NCBI RefSeq assembly: GCF_020497125.1
Contig: NC_059077.1
Coordinates: 29,401,340 to 29,465,339, forward strand
DNA from: Mauremys mutica
Taxonomy: Eukaryota > Chordata > Testudines > Geoemydidae
Direction: 5' to 3'
Length of the DNA stretch: 64,000 nucleotides
The translations under genes were made by a program, and so were the position numbers. Below the pieces are notes generated by a model that saw only the letters and a program-made list of their open reading frames with translations, was not told where the DNA came from and searched no databases. The first letter of the stretch is position 1. Every line of letters begins with the position of its first letter. Below are positions 35,306 to 46,780 of the stretch, piece after piece.

Positions 35306-35482
35306 ACAGAAGTACTTGTGGCACCTTAGAGACTAACAAATTTATTTGAGCATAAGCTTTCGTGGGCTACAGCTCACTTCTTTGGATGCATGGAATGGAA
35401 CATATATTGAGGAGATCTATATACACATACAGAAAGCAGAAAAAGGTGGGAGTTGCTCTACCAACTCTAAGAGGCCAAGAGA
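35306..35482 (-). mobile_element. Penelope-like element tail, minus strand
   Basis: 'acttgtggcaccttagagac', 'gagcataagctttcgtggg' and 'cacttctttggatgcatgg' are the reverse complement of the tail joined to PLE coding sequence at 41.9 kb. A 10-bp direct repeat 'ggccaagaga' lies at 35296-35305 and 35473-35482, though part of the right copy may be element sequence. 5' truncated. Confidence 0.75.
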
Positions 35483-37540
35483 GGGACTCAGATGACATTG
35501 CCACCTCTCCTAGCTCTGGCTAAATTCCAAATGCCACCTGGAATGTGAGAGATTGACATCCCTCTTCCCCTGCTACCCCCATTTATTTGTCCTTTTCCTT
35601 CCCCCACCTTCTTTTCTTTTCCCTTTCTTTTAGCCTTCTGTTTAATAAAAGTCTGGCTTAGCCAGTCAAAACTGTATATTTTGCAATGGCGCTCAAAGAC
35701 TATGGCCAAAAAGGCAGCTAAAAGCAATGCCCTAAACAGCCCAATACTGGTACAAGTTTGCCTGATCTCAGTGTCGCTAATAAGACCAGGTGCTATGCCT
35801 GTTTCTAATAAAAGGTTAAAAATGTTTAATGTCCTTGCCACAGTACTAAGCAGGCTGAGGCCTCTGAATACCAATCCCAAACCTGATTACAACTGTTTAA
35901 TGTTGGACAGTTTCAGGGTCGTGTTAACACCTTTAACTCTTTGGTTATAGTCCATCTAAATTAACACAACAGCAGATTACACTGTTGTGTTCCATTCTTG
36001 GGCTTTGCCTGCTGAAAGAATCAGGCCCAGTGGCCATAGACTGCTTTGAACATAAGTGCTACTGTGCAGAAGTGCCAAGTGCTTTTAACATGATTAATGT
36101 TGATAACCTCTCCATTAAGATGCCGCAAATCAGAATTAGCAGCTCAGTTAATGTAATAGGAGTTGGAAAACGTGTCAATGCTACAAATAACACATGTTCA
36201 TAACTTAGTGATCAAATAACAATAAAAATGTTCATATGGCACCAATGCTGATCAAATGTTAAAAATATAATCCTCCACATTTCAGAGGAAGGACTTAGGT
36301 AGGTGATTTTCACTTCTGCTTCCATTAATCGTTCTGTGTCACTATGGCAGGATGCATAAAACCGCACAAAGCTATTTTACAGACTCAAATTGTTCTTCAG
36401 CCATTGCTCAGTGAAGTGATGTGAATGCTGTGGAGGTCAACCACTCTAGCAGGAGTTCCAGGAGGAAGCATGATTCAGATAAACAGAAAGGAGCCTTTCC
36501 AAGGATGCAGCTTCATCTCTCCATGGGCCTGTCTTCTCTCCACCCTGTAGATTAGCTCTGCTATGGGCTCAAAGATCCCTATGGGTTCAAAACCATTCTT
36601 GTACAGGGGCACAAAGGGTGAGAAGCTATTTATGCCCTGTCCCATGTTATGCACTCAAACGGCTAAGCACACTCACACCTTATCATTCTGAAAAATCACC
36701 TTTAGAGTCATGTCTGGTGGTGGTGGTTGTTGTTTTTCCATCTTGCTGATGGGATCTCAGAGTTGTCGGAACATAGAGTTTGTGTTTAGAGGGATATTGT
36801 CCATATCTCGGCCTCTGCAGTGCAAGGACTGTGAAATGTCCTCTTCTTTCAGTCTGGGAATTACCACAGACATTGCACCTTTGCAAGAAGGTTTACAGAC
36901 CTTTTGCATGTCAGAAGTACTCCGGCACAGCACGCTTATTTTATTCATGGGTTTTATACTCTAAGTGTTTAATTGTGGGGGGAGTTAATTGCTGGGTGTT
37001 TTTTTGTTAAAATATATAAATCAAATGCCTGGGAAGAAAAGATGTTTTTGTGAAATATGCAACATACTACCCCTTCAGTTAACAGCTCTGAGAGAGCTCC
37101 TAATCCATGTGCCTGAGACTCTCAGCAAAACTGGAAAGACCAGATTGGAACATTTTGGATTTTTCTAAAGGTTAAAAACATCTTTCTATATGCATTATAA
37201 AGAAATGAAAATAGGACCTAAATCAATTTCTTTTCAAGTCCATATGTCTGTATTCTTTAGCCTGTATTTGTTCTACTGTAAAATGCCAAGAATATTTTGG
37301 TAGATAGGCAATATGTAAGTTCAACTTAGTTATTAAAACTACATAGTATTAATAACTGACTCCTGTGTGTGTGATGCTAGTGATGACATTTATGCAAAAG
37401 AGGAGAAAATATATAGTTTTATTTTTGGAATTTTCACACTAAACACCCTATATTAATATAATTTCTTATTTAAAATTATTTCACAGCTTTGAGATTTCAG
37501 AACCCTTGTAAATATGCATATATTCCCACAAAATCTAGCC
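35483..37540. other. Unassigned DNA
   Basis: No gene recognised. A 130-codon minus-strand frame (35488-35880) has no domain and low-complexity Lys/Gly content. Confidence 0.4.
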
Positions 37541-37544
37541 CTGT

Positions 37545-38990
37545 GGGGTGTGATGCTGTATGTAAGAAAGATGACCATTTATATCAGTTATTACCACTAT
37601 TACTTTGTACAAGAGTTATGGAAATTGTGTATGTCATGTAAGGTATCTCTAGAAAAGTTATGAATTGCTGTGTGATTATCCTGTTTATATGCATGTATCC
37701 TATTTGTATCTGAAGTTATGAATATTGGCTACGTACATGTGTCTTAAACATGTGTTGCTTTCCTAGCTGACACCCCCCAGATCAATTTACATCAGGGCTA
37801 GCTAGCTATGTGTTGATAGCCCACACAGTAGGCCTTTCCTGTGCATAGCCCAAATAGCAAGAAGCCAAAGGCCACCCCCCTGTGATTTAGCAAAACATGT
37901 AGGGGCATGTGCTCTGCTCATGTGATCCTGGACTACATCTAGTCCAGTAACTTTCCATACAAAAAGGCTATGGGCTTTGATTGGGACAGTAAATTTCCAT
38001 GCGCATGGCAGAGGATAAGACACCCAAGATACCTCAATTGTTCCTCTTTCCTGCTCCAAATTCTCTTGCCTTTGCTGTGGTGCTGGAACACTTTTAATAG
38101 TGTGGGTGCTGAAAGCCAGCCCTTATCTGCACCACCCCCCCAGGGCTGGGAGCAGGGCTGTGTCTCCGGTAGCGGGGGACCTGGAAATGGGTAAGGGGGC
38201 CAAGGCTGGGGTCACAGCCAGGGGCGGCTCCAGGCACCAGCACACCAAGCATGTGCCTGGGGCAGCAAGCTATGGGGGGCGCTCTGCCGGTCTCTGCGAG
38301 TGCGGCAGGCAGGGTGCCTTCGGCGGCACGCCTGCGGAGGGTCCGCTGGTCCCACGGCTTCAGCAGACCTCCTGCAGGCGTGCCACCGAACCCGCAGTAC
38401 TGGGGACCTCCCACAGGCAAGCCGCCAAAGGCAGCCTGCCTGCCATGCTTGGGGCGGCAAAATACCTAGAGCTGCCCCTGGTCACATCTGGGGTGGGTAC
38501 AAGGCTGGCAGCAAAGCCCTGTGCCCGGGAGCCTGCATACGGGGTTGGGAGTGGAGTCCTGCCTAAAACCTAGGGGTGCTGCAGCTATGGGACTGTGGAT
38601 TTACAACTAAAAGGGGTATTTTGAACTATGAACCGAGGACCTTTCAATCTTTTTGGAAGTTACCACAGACTTTTGTAAAGCAGCAGTCTCTTCCATCACA
38701 GCTACAAACCTGACAAAGACTTTTCAATCATTTGTATGTATGTGATCTATTAGCCATTTATAAACCTTTTCTTTTATTAATAAATCTTGTGGTAGTTTAC
38801 TAAGGATTGACTGACAGCATGGTATTTGGGTAAGATCTGAAATACATATTGATCTGGGGGCAAGTGCCTTGTCCTTTGGGATTAGTAAGAACCTCATATA
38901 TGGGGAAATGGGTTTTCAGTAACCTCTCACTAGATTAGGCCTGTTTGTCTGGATGGGAGCCAAGGGGTTGAAATGCCTAAGGGGGACTCC
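37545..38990 (+). mobile_element. LTR-like long repeat, split by hAT element
   Basis: From 'gtgatgctgtatg' to 'gaaatgcctaagggggact' this resembles a dispersed turtle repeat with a 'ttattaataaatcttg' polyadenylation-like segment near 38775. No coding domain. The hAT element at 38219-38480 interrupts it. Class and exact ends are uncertain. Confidence 0.4.
38219..38480. mobile_element. hAT-type MITE, GC-rich, second copy
   Basis: A 262-bp unit, 'caggggcggctc' to 'gagctgcccctg' (11 of 12 terminal bases complementary), flanked by 'gtcacagc' (38211-38218) and 'gtcacatc' (38481-38488), an 8-bp duplication with one mismatch. The interior is CpG-rich and related to 30902-31242 ('aagcatgtgcctggggcggc'-type start, 'gcttggggcggc' near the end). 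Non-coding; the 157-codon frame spanning it is spurious. Confidence 0.8.
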
Positions 38991-38993
38991 TAT

Positions 38994-39390
38994 GATTGTA
39001 TAAGATTAGGGTTGGAAGGGACCTCGGGAGGTCATCTAGTCCAGCCCCCTGCTCAAAGCAGGACCAACCCCAACTGAATCATCCCAGCCAGGCCTTTGTC
39101 AAGCTGGGTCTTAAATCTTAAGGATAGAGATTCCACTACTTCCCTAAGTAACCAATTCCAGTGCTTCACCACCCTCCTAGTGAAATAGTATTTCCTAATA
39201 TCCAACCTAGACCTCCCCCACTGCAACTTGAGACCATTATTCCTTGTTCTGTCATCTGCTGCCACTGAGAACAGTCTAGCTCCATCCTGTTTAGAACTCC
39301 CCTTGAGGTAGTTGAAGGCTGCTATCAAATCTCCCCTCACTCTTCTCATCTGCAGCCTAAATAAGCCCAGTTCCCTCAGCCTCTGTGTCT
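38994..39390 (-). mobile_element. CR1 LINE 3' end, minus strand
   Basis: 'gggttggaagggacctcggg' and 'catctagtccagccccctgc' begin the reverse-complemented 3' UTR. A 98-codon minus frame (39349-39053) reads 'GDLIAAFNYLKGSSKQDGA' and 'HWNWLLREVVES', the CR1 ORF2 C-terminus. 5' truncated. Confidence 0.85.
39053..39349 (-). pseudogene. CR1 ORF2 C-terminal remnant
   Basis: 98 open codons from the last part of CR1 ORF2, the reverse transcriptase protein, downstream of the catalytic core. The N-terminal part is absent through 5' truncation. The frame continues upstream of the first Met only briefly. It is non-functional without the RT and endonuclease domains. Confidence 0.8.
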
Positions 39391-40037
39391 GGCTTTAGGT
39401 TAACCAGTGTGATACTACAGAAGCCCTTTTGTTACTGGCTTGGTGAATCTAATTATAGAATAAACCACCAGTCCTGGGGGGACTGGCTGCCCTGATTCTT
39501 GCTGTGCCCAGAATGTGGCACCCTCAGTTTGGCCCCTCCCAAGCACCCAGTCACAGGGGGTACTTGCTGCCTGTTCCTGAAGCGTCTCTCTCTGACCCTG
39601 TAGTCTTGACAAAAGCCATTCATGATTTTATCTATATCTAAATTGCTGTCTTATAGGATGCTTAAAATGACTGTGCTGGCAGTAATAAGCCCTATAAAAC
39701 TGCTATTTTTATATAAGCTCAATTTTAACCTTTTAGAAAGAGCACTCTATTTAGTAACACTGCTTTTGAGAATCCTTCCTGTATTTTACATTATGAATCT
39801 CACTCCACTCTCTAAGTTTATACAAAGTCTGCTTTATAAGGCCCTTTAAAAGTCATTGTCATCTCATGAACCTCCACCACCAATGCGAATGATTCGTCTC
39901 ATGTCAAACAAGGATGTGTGTCAAATGTCCCTCTATCAGATTCTGTCCTGTCACATCACAGGAAGTAATACAGAGGCATCAAAATATAAAGGCACAAATG
40001 CTCATGTCTGCAGGGCATATTGAAGCAGGCTTAATGA
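39391..40037. other. Unassigned DNA
   Basis: Nothing recognised. Confidence 0.4.
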
Positions 40038-40125
40038 GCCAGGCTCTTAGTTGATGTACAGCGGCATAACTCCTTTGACTTCAGTGGAGATATGCAAATT
40101 TATGCCCACTGAGGATCTGCCCCAG
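40038..40125. repeat. Short palindromic repeat
   Basis: The arms 'ggctcttagttgatgtaca' and 'tttatgcccactgaggatctg' are weakly complementary around 'ctttgacttcagtggag'. Same layout as 29312. Confidence 0.45.
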
Positions 40126-41110
40126 AGTGAAATCAGAGAGAGGGAGTTGGGGCCTTCATTTAATTAGATCACTCACCTATCCATAATATGTACAGCTTTC
40201 TCAAAGCCAACTGTTTTCTTAAACTAGTTTGTATATGCACGATGACCAAGATACTCTGGAATATAGCCCTTATTACCAGAGGTGGCATGTGGGTTGGGGA
40301 AATGTGGGGTCACATGCGCCTCCCCCAATTTTCTCCTTGGTGTGTACTGAGCATGCACACATGGACTGAGCATGCTCAGTGACACTGCTGAAATCAGCTA
40401 TCCTCACTCGCTCCCACCCACTCACTATCCGCAGGCCAGGGTTGTCTCTGCTTACCACATTCTGTCAGTTATTCTGTAATGTACGGACATCTGGTTTGTC
40501 CTCATCCTCTTTGTGTTTTTTTTTTTGACCTATGTTGAAGGCAATAACTATTTAAAAAAAAAAACTAGAAGCATCTGTTTGTTCTCTCTGTTTTGGTACA
40601 CTGCTGAACCGCATTTCATTGAATCTTTAGATGAATGTTTAATATAATTCTATTGAAAAAATAGAAACATCTGTCCCAATCTCCTCTTACTACTTCGTCA
40701 CACTAATAGTGACCTTTCTGTAAGTGAAATTGCAGACTAGTATTAATTTAATACATTTCCAACAACACTATGTAATGAACATCTGCCCTCTTGTTCCCTG
40801 TCTTTGGCGGACCAATGTGACTCTAATAGAGTTTTCACTGTTGGACAGTAAACAAGTACAAGTTAAAATTAAAACAAAAACCATCTGCCTCCTTTGCTGT
40901 TTTTTATTTTATTTCCTGAGTGGTATCAATAGCCCCAGCCTTGTACAAGATATACAGCCTACATCCCAAGGACTTTACAATCTATTGGCCCAGTCCTACA
41001 GATAAATAAGTAAACTGAACAGCCATTGACTTCATGGGCATCGGTGGTACTTAACTCTTCACAGCAAGTGCTCAGCACCTTGCTACATTGGGCCCCCATA
41101 TTAGACAAGT
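40126..41110. other. Unassigned DNA
   Basis: No gene. 'tcccaaggactttacaatct' near 40968 hints at an old repeat tail. Confidence 0.35.
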
Positions 41111-41122
41111 GTGACTAGTAAT

Positions 41123-41362
41123 TCACAAACCAATGAAGAGGCATATTTCAACAATTTGAAACAGGCGGAGGTTGATGGTGGGGTGGAAACTGTTGAAATC
41201 ACGGAATTCCTCAAGGGCTTCTTTTCCATGGGTCCGGATGATGAAGATGTCATCAGTGTAGCACAAAGAGAATAGAGGCATTAGGGGACGAGAGCTGAGG
41301 ATGCATTGTTCTGAGTCCAACATAAAAATGTTGGCATGCTGTGGGGCCATGCAGGTACCCAT
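41123..41362 (-). pseudogene. Penelope-like reverse transcriptase remnant
   Basis: 79 open codons on the minus strand. The catalytic Y-T-D-D box is at 41260-41249, preceded by 'MGTCMAPQHANIF' (motif B-like) and followed by 'SFHPTINL'. PLE reverse transcriptases are telomerase-related enzymes that prime on target DNA. Only the palm segment survives. It faces away from the rest of the element. Confidence 0.8.
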
Positions 41363-41404
41363 AGCTGCATACCTTCAAATCAGCAGCACTTTGTCCCCAA
41401 ATGT

Positions 41405-41560
41405 GAAAGTTATGGGTGACACAAATCAGACTTCAAGAATTATAACATTCAAAAACCAGTTGGAGAACACTTCAATCTCCCCGGTCACTCGATTAGACCT
41501 AAGTCACAATATTACAGCAAAAAAACTTCAAAAACAGACTCCAGCAAGAGACTGCTGAAT
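41405..41560 (+). pseudogene. Penelope-like GIY-YIG endonuclease C-part
   Basis: The plus strand reads 'NQTSRIITFKNQLENTSISP' and 'QKQTPARDC', aligning with the C-terminal half of the endonuclease in the copy at 58.8 kb ('KSDIKNCNIQKPVGEHVNLP'). The GIY-YIG core itself is missing on the 5' side. Confidence 0.65.
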
Positions 41561-41945
41561 TGGAATTAATTTGTAAACTGGACACCATTAAATTAGGCTT
41601 GAATAAAGACTGGGAGTGGATGGGTCATTACACAAAGTAAAACTATTTCCTCATGTTTATTCACCCCGCACCCTCCTGTTCCTCACACCTTCTTGTCAAC
41701 TGCTGGAAATGGGCCGTTTTGATTACCACTACAAAAGTTTTTTCTCTCCTGCTGGTAATAGTTCACCTTAACTGATCACTCTCATTATAGTGTGTATGGT
41801 AACACTCATCATTTCATGTTCTCTGTGTATGTATATCTTCCTACTGTTTTTTACACTGCATGCATCCGATGAAGTGGGTTTTAGCCCACAAAAGCTTATG
41901 CTCAAATTTGTTAGTCTCTAAGGTGCCACAAGTACTCCTATTCTT

Positions 41946-42790
41946 TTTACACATCTTTAAGTCATACGCCACTTCAGTAAATCCATTCTCCAGGAACAAC
42001 ATCCATAATACTAAATAAAAAACAAAAATTAAACATTTTTATATAAAGATGGACAATCCATACCTTGCTATCTTTAGGAAATGGAGAGAAGAAAACAAAT
42101 TAGAACTGTATGCTTCCTTATGCTTTTGTTGGTACCTGAATACCAAGGGGATGGGTGCCTTAGGAATTCTTTAGGTAGATGTCTTTTCCTCATATCAATA
42201 AGGACACAATCTTACAACCTTTGCTCAGGCAGTAGATTACTCATTGACTTCAACTGATGTAAATGGTGGTTGACCCACTCAGCACCTTGCCGGACTGGAT
42301 CTATGAAACTTGAGTAAAAGCAGCTTTGGTTGCTTTGTCATGCTGTTGAAATACCTCCTTGTTAGCAGAAGCAAGCACATGAATCCTGGAGCAGGTGCTT
42401 CTTTTGTGAAATCAATATTGTTGAGGTGTGTGGAGTAGGTGAAATAAAAGCCTTGGTTTAGAAAGTAGAAGGGAAATGGTGGAAATAAGCTAGAGAATTT
42501 GTAGGCTACTATCTGAAATCTTTGAAACATGTAACTTGGAAAGCTTGTCAGGTTATGAAGGAATTCTATTGTATGTTCAAAATTGGTATATACCGACAGC
42601 AGTGTGTGTGTGTTTGCAACAGCATTTACTACGTATCAAGAATTCTAGTAGTAAATCTATTGTAGAAACATTTTAGTTTTCCATAGCACTAGCCTGATCT
42701 TTAATAGAACTGAAAATTGGAAAGGTTGCATCACAAATCTAACTCAGCAAATGTAACCAGAAATATTGAGATGGCTAAATAATAATTGAC
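41946..42790. other. Unassigned DNA
   Basis: Nothing recognised. A stretch at 42190-42290 with 'cattgacttcaactg' may belong to the short palindrome group. Confidence 0.35.
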
Positions 42791-42794
42791 TTAC

Positions 42795-43620
42795 ATAATG
42801 ACTTACAAGGAGAGGCTGAGGAAACTGGGCTTGTTTAGTCTGCAGAAGAGAAGAGCGAGAGGGGATTTGATAGCAGCCGTCAACTACCTGAAGGGCGGTT
42901 ACAAAGAGGATGGAGCTTAGCTGTTCTCAGTGATGGCAGATGACAGAACAAGGAGCAATGGTCTCAAATTGTAGTGAGGGAGGTCTAGCTTGGATATTAG
43001 GAAACACTATTTCATTAGGAGTGTCGAAGAAAAACTTAGTTCTCGCTTTTTGTTTGGGTGCAGCAAAATTAAATACTTTATTATTTCTCCAGTAATTACC
43101 ATGGAGGGAGAGAGTGCCATAGGACACAGGGTCCTGGACAGGTCTCTCAACTGGTAAACAATTACATCAAGCCTTTATACCTTCATTACAGACAAGCTTA
43201 GACAATCATGGAGACAGTAAAAAGCAACAAATACATTTTGTTTATACATAAGCTTTTCTGCTATCTTACTAGAAAAAGCAAGACTGCACATTGCAAGGTC
43301 GTAATACTTTCACACAGTTCACTCTGTCTTACATTATCTTGCTTCTACAAATCTCACGTCATAAGGGTCACAGTATGGCCTGACTCTTGCTAACTAACAT
43401 TCATTAAGATCTCTTCAAAACCTTGTTAATTATTTACTGGCTTCCACAGGAGGGTGGTGAAGCACTGGAATGGGTTACCTAGGGAGGTGGTGGAACCTCC
43501 ATCCTTAGAGGTTTTTAAGGCCTGGCTTGACAAAGCCCTGGCTGGGATGATTTTGTTGGTGTTGGTCCTACTTTGAGCAGGGGGTTGGACTAGATGACCT
43601 CCTGAGGTCTCTTCCAACCC
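42795..43620 (+). mobile_element. CR1 LINE 3' end, interrupted by a solo LTR
   Basis: CR1 sequence runs 42795-43021 ('ggcttgtttagtctgcagaa' through 'caaggagcaatggtctcaaa') and resumes at 43453 with 'ggtggtgaagcactggaatg', ending near 43620 after 'tggactagatgacctcctga'. Removing 43022-43452 restores continuity. 5' truncated, frames broken. Confidence 0.85.
43022..43448 (-). mobile_element. Solo LTR (retroviral or Gypsy type), 427 bp
   Basis: Ends 'tgtcgaag' and 'cttccaca' are imperfect inverted repeats with TG...CA termini. The 4-bp 'ggag' at 43018-43021 recurs at 43449-43452 and the interrupted CR1 confirms the duplication. On the minus strand an 'aataaag' signal lies near 43085, close to that strand's 3' end, so I place the LTR in minus orientation. 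A 4-bp duplication fits class I endogenous retroviruses or some Gypsy elements. No internal coding sequence is present. Confidence 0.7.
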
Positions 43621-43749
43621 TAAAAAAAAGAAAAAAAATATTCTCTTAATATCGTCTCCTCTTCGCTGCTCACTTGCACTGAGCATGTTTTAGCTTGTTC
43701 CCAAAAGATTAATAGCAGTTCAATTTAATTTAATGTCATAAAGCTAATA

Positions 43750-43882
43750 AAAACAACCAGGAGTCTGAAGAAGTGAAAGCTTACCCATGAAAGCTTATGC
43801 CCAAATAAATCTGTTAGTCTTTAAGTTGCCACTGGACTCCTCATTGTTTTTGTGGATACAGACTAACACGGCTACCCCTCTA
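43750..43882 (+). mobile_element. Penelope-like tail with 12-bp TSD
   Basis: 'catgaaagcttatgcccaaa', 'ctgttagtctttaag' and 'cagactaacacggctacccc' identify the tail. It is bracketed by 'ataaagctaata' at 43738-43749 and 43883-43894, an exact 12-bp duplication. 5' truncated to 133 bp. Confidence 0.8.
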
Positions 43883-43894
43883 ATAAAGCTAATA

Positions 43895-44570
43895 GTAGTT
43901 GTATAATATAAATACAAATTGGTTTTGTAAAATAAGGGATCTGTTAGATACAGGTGAAGTTGCTGTTAGACTTTGCTTTTTTGATAACCAATGTGTGTCT
44001 GTTAACCTACAGTTTTTGTCAGAAGTTTTGGAATTCAATATAATTGTAACCTAATTCTAGAATAATGCCCAGAGATCTGTGGCTTTACCTACTGAATTCT
44101 CTCTCTCACACACACACACATTAAGGTGAAGTTAGGGTTGCATATTTTATGTATTTCCATTTAAAAGGACATGTTAAACCTACACAGAAAGCTGCAGTGG
44201 TTTAACGGAAAGTTTGTTACACTGATTTAGTTATACCCGTGCAACACTGTAAGGTAGATTTAACTCAAGAGTTTCCACACACACAAAGTTGCATTGGTTT
44301 AACTATATCAGTGCAACATCTCACCCTTAGTTAACCTATTGTAGCTTTAGAAATACAGAGTTAGGGGCCTGATTCCCCACTGCCTTGCATGCTGGCTGGG
44401 TATTTACACAATATGACTGTAGAGTGGGTATTAACTGCTACCAATATCAGAATAGGAGCATTTCACATTCCCTTTGCATTTAAGAGACTCAGATTGTGAA
44501 CTGACATAGTTTCCTTTAAGTCAGTGAAGTTACCTTGCTTTACACCAGCTGAGGAACTGGCTCAGAGAAT
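43895..44570. other. Unassigned DNA, possible old MITE, CA tract
   Basis: 44101-44120 is a (CA)n tract. 44170-44330 contains 'agtggtttaac'/'attggtttaac' and repeated 'cagtgcaac'-like words suggesting a decayed palindromic element, at low certainty. Confidence 0.35.
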
Positions 44571-44574
44571 CACA

Positions 44575-45905
44575 ATCATAAAATCATAGGGTTAGAAGGA
44601 ATTGCAAGGGCCATCTAGTCTAACTCCTGCCAAGATGCAGGATTTGTTGCAAGACAGATGGCTATCCATCTGCAGTCTATTCTAGTGTCCTACTGTTCTT
44701 AAATTGTGAAGTTTTTCCCTGAAATTTAATCTAAATCTGCTATATTGTAGCTTGATCCCATTGCCTCTTGTCCCGCCCTTTGTGGCAAGAAAGAACAGCT
44801 GTTTCTCCATCTTTTTTATGGCAGCCTTTCAAGTACTTGAAGACCACTCTCACATCCCACCCCCAATCTCTTCTCTTTCAAACGAACCATACCCACTTCC
44901 TTTAGTCTTTGCTCATATGGCTTGCATTTCATCCCTTTGATCATCTTTGTCACTTGCCTCTGGATCCTTTCCAGTTTCTCTACATCCTTTCTATACTTTG
45001 GTGTATAAAACTGGACACAGTACTCCAGCTGAGGCCTAACCAGTGCCAGATAGAGTGGTACTATCACCTCCATGACTTGCATGCTATTCCTCTGTTAATG
45101 CAATCTAAAATTGCATTAGCTTTTTTTGCAACAGCATTGCATTGCTGAGTCATGTTGAGGTTGTGATCCTCCATAACTCCCAGATCCTTCTCAGCAATGC
45201 TGCTGCCAAGCCAATTATCCCCCTCTCTGTATTTATTTCTGCATTTGATTTTCTTTCTTCCCTAAGTGTAGCATTTGACATTTATCTTCGTTGAATTTCA
45301 TGTTGTTGTCTATAGCCCAGTTCTCCAATTTATCAAGATGCCTCTGAATTTTAGCTCTGTCCTCTGAAATATTGGCAGCTCCCCCTAGCTTTGTGTCATC
45401 TGCAAATTTGATCAGTATGCTCTCTTGCTACGTCCAGGTCATTAATAAAGATATAAACCGCTATACCCAGAACACATCCCTGTGGAACCCCATTGTAGAC
45501 ATCCCTCCAGTCAGACATCATTCCATTGATAGTTACTCATTGTTTGTGGTTGTTTAACCAATTATGCATCCACTTAATGGTAGTTCTGCCAAGCCCATAT
45601 TTCTCCAGCTTACCTACAGAATGTCATGTGGGACTGTGTCAAAAGCCTTGCTTAACTCCAGGTATATTATGTCCACCACATCCCTGCCCCATCCACCAAA
45701 TCAGTTACCCTGTTAAAGAAGGAAATCAAGCTGCTTAGTAAATCCATGCTGGCTGCTAATGATTATCCATTCATCCTCCAGGTATTCTCAAACTGAATGT
45801 TTAAATATTGCTGTAGTAGCTTCCCAGGTATCAGTCAGTTAGACTGGTCTATAGTTTCCCCAGCTCCTCCTTTTTTTCCCCCTTTTAAAGATGTGAACTA
45901 TGTTA
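44575..45905 (-). mobile_element. CR1-clade LINE, RT to 3' end, minus strand
   Basis: It begins 'aatcataaaatcatagggtt' (reverse complement of the CR1 terminal repeat). An 88-codon minus frame (45082-44816) reads 'LYLALVRPQLEYCVQFYTPK'. Further upstream, 'tttgtgtcatctgcaaattt' (about 45390-45410) encodes the reverse complement of K-F-A-D-D-T-K, the RT catalytic box, and 45480-45510 encodes the 'GVPQG' region. It extends to about 45905, in the RT fingers. About 1.3 kb, the longest CR1 RT segment in the window; broken by many stops. Confidence 0.85.
44816..45082 (-). pseudogene. CR1 ORF2 C-terminal remnant
   Basis: 88 open codons containing 'VRPQLEYCVQFYTPKYRKDV' and 'LERIQRQVTKMIKGM', typical of the region after the CR1 reverse transcriptase. 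The first Met is internal to the ancestral frame. The upstream RT core continues in other frames. Confidence 0.8.
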
Positions 45906-46081
45906 GCCCTTCTCCAGTCTTCTGGGACCTCTCCTGTCATCCGTGAGTTTGCAATATTACCAGTGGCTCCAAGATTTCTTCAACTAATTCCATCAGGGCT
46001 GTCAAGCCTGCTCTGTACTTAATAGGCTATGTGGGGCTCACCATGTCTCCTATGACCCAAATCAGGCTCATAAGAGCTTAC

Positions 46082-46180
46082 TAAACATGTGCCTGACGAC
46101 TTGGGTATTCACCCATGAAAACTTATGCTCCAATACATCTGTTAGTCTTAAAGGTGCCACAGGACTCTATTGCTTTTTAA
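46082..46180 (+). mobile_element. Penelope-like tail with 7-bp TSD
   Basis: 'gacttgggtattcacccatg' through 'ggtgccacaggactctattg', same family as 5440-5660. Bracketed by 'agcttac' at 46075-46081 and 46181-46187. 99 bp, 5' truncated. Confidence 0.75.
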
Positions 46181-46309
46181 AGCTTACAGTGGTTTGGGAG
46201 TGGCCTCTCACAAGTCCCTTAAAGCTTGGATTGGTGGGTCCCCAAAGAGCCAAAATCTAGGTTGGCATGTCCCCCACAAGCCTATTTAAAATGGTTGGCC
46301 AAAAAATGG

Positions 46310-46780
46310 AATTTTCATCATGTGGGAAATTTTGACATTGGTTTTCATTCCAAGCAGACTGAAAAGCTGACATCATAAAACTTTTAATGAAAGAAACAAT
46401 ATATTTCTAATCAAAATGACACTTCAGAGTGAAATATTTCAACACTGTGTTTAATTTTAGGAAGCCAATGATTTTCAGTTCTCCAATCCAGTACTGGGGT
46501 TTTTTGGCCTGCCCTCCTTTTTTCATATTGGAAAAAGTTGGGGGATGGAGTTTAAAAAAGTGATAAAGCTGGTGGGAGAAACTCACTTTTCCTACCTTCT
46601 ACTTTTTTTCCAACTGAGAGAAGTTGGAAAACAGTAACAGACTGGGGGAGGGGGGAGATGAGGAAGACACATTTGTTTCAACAGTGTTGAAACTTTCCAG
46701 CTGAAAAATAGCATTTCATCGTTTTCCATGGGAACATGCTGATGAAAGCCCATTTCCCAATGGGAATATTTGTCATTCAA
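46310..46780. repeat. GAAA/TTTC-rich old repeat
   Basis: Word composition like 26435-26815, with 'ggaattttcatcatgtggga' at the left and 'tttcccaatgggaatatttg' at the right, which are partly complementary. An old non-coding element. Confidence 0.35.

Larger units (their letters stand above)
41115..41945. mobile_element. Penelope-like element with inverted 5' part
   Basis: The left part (41115-41365) is PLE reverse transcriptase on the minus strand. The right part (about 41405-41945) runs from the middle of the GIY-YIG endonuclease to the 3' tail on the plus strand, ending 'taaggtgccacaagtactcc'. The ancestral order is RT, endonuclease, tail, so the upstream segment has been inverted relative to the downstream one, as in twin-primed LINE insertions. 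The sequence between RT and mid-endonuclease is missing. The junction lies near 41365-41405. Confidence 0.75.

Noticed and set aside
38094..38573. 157- and 108-codon frames on opposite strands
   Set aside because: They span the second GC-rich MITE copy and its flanks, so they are not ancestral coding units.
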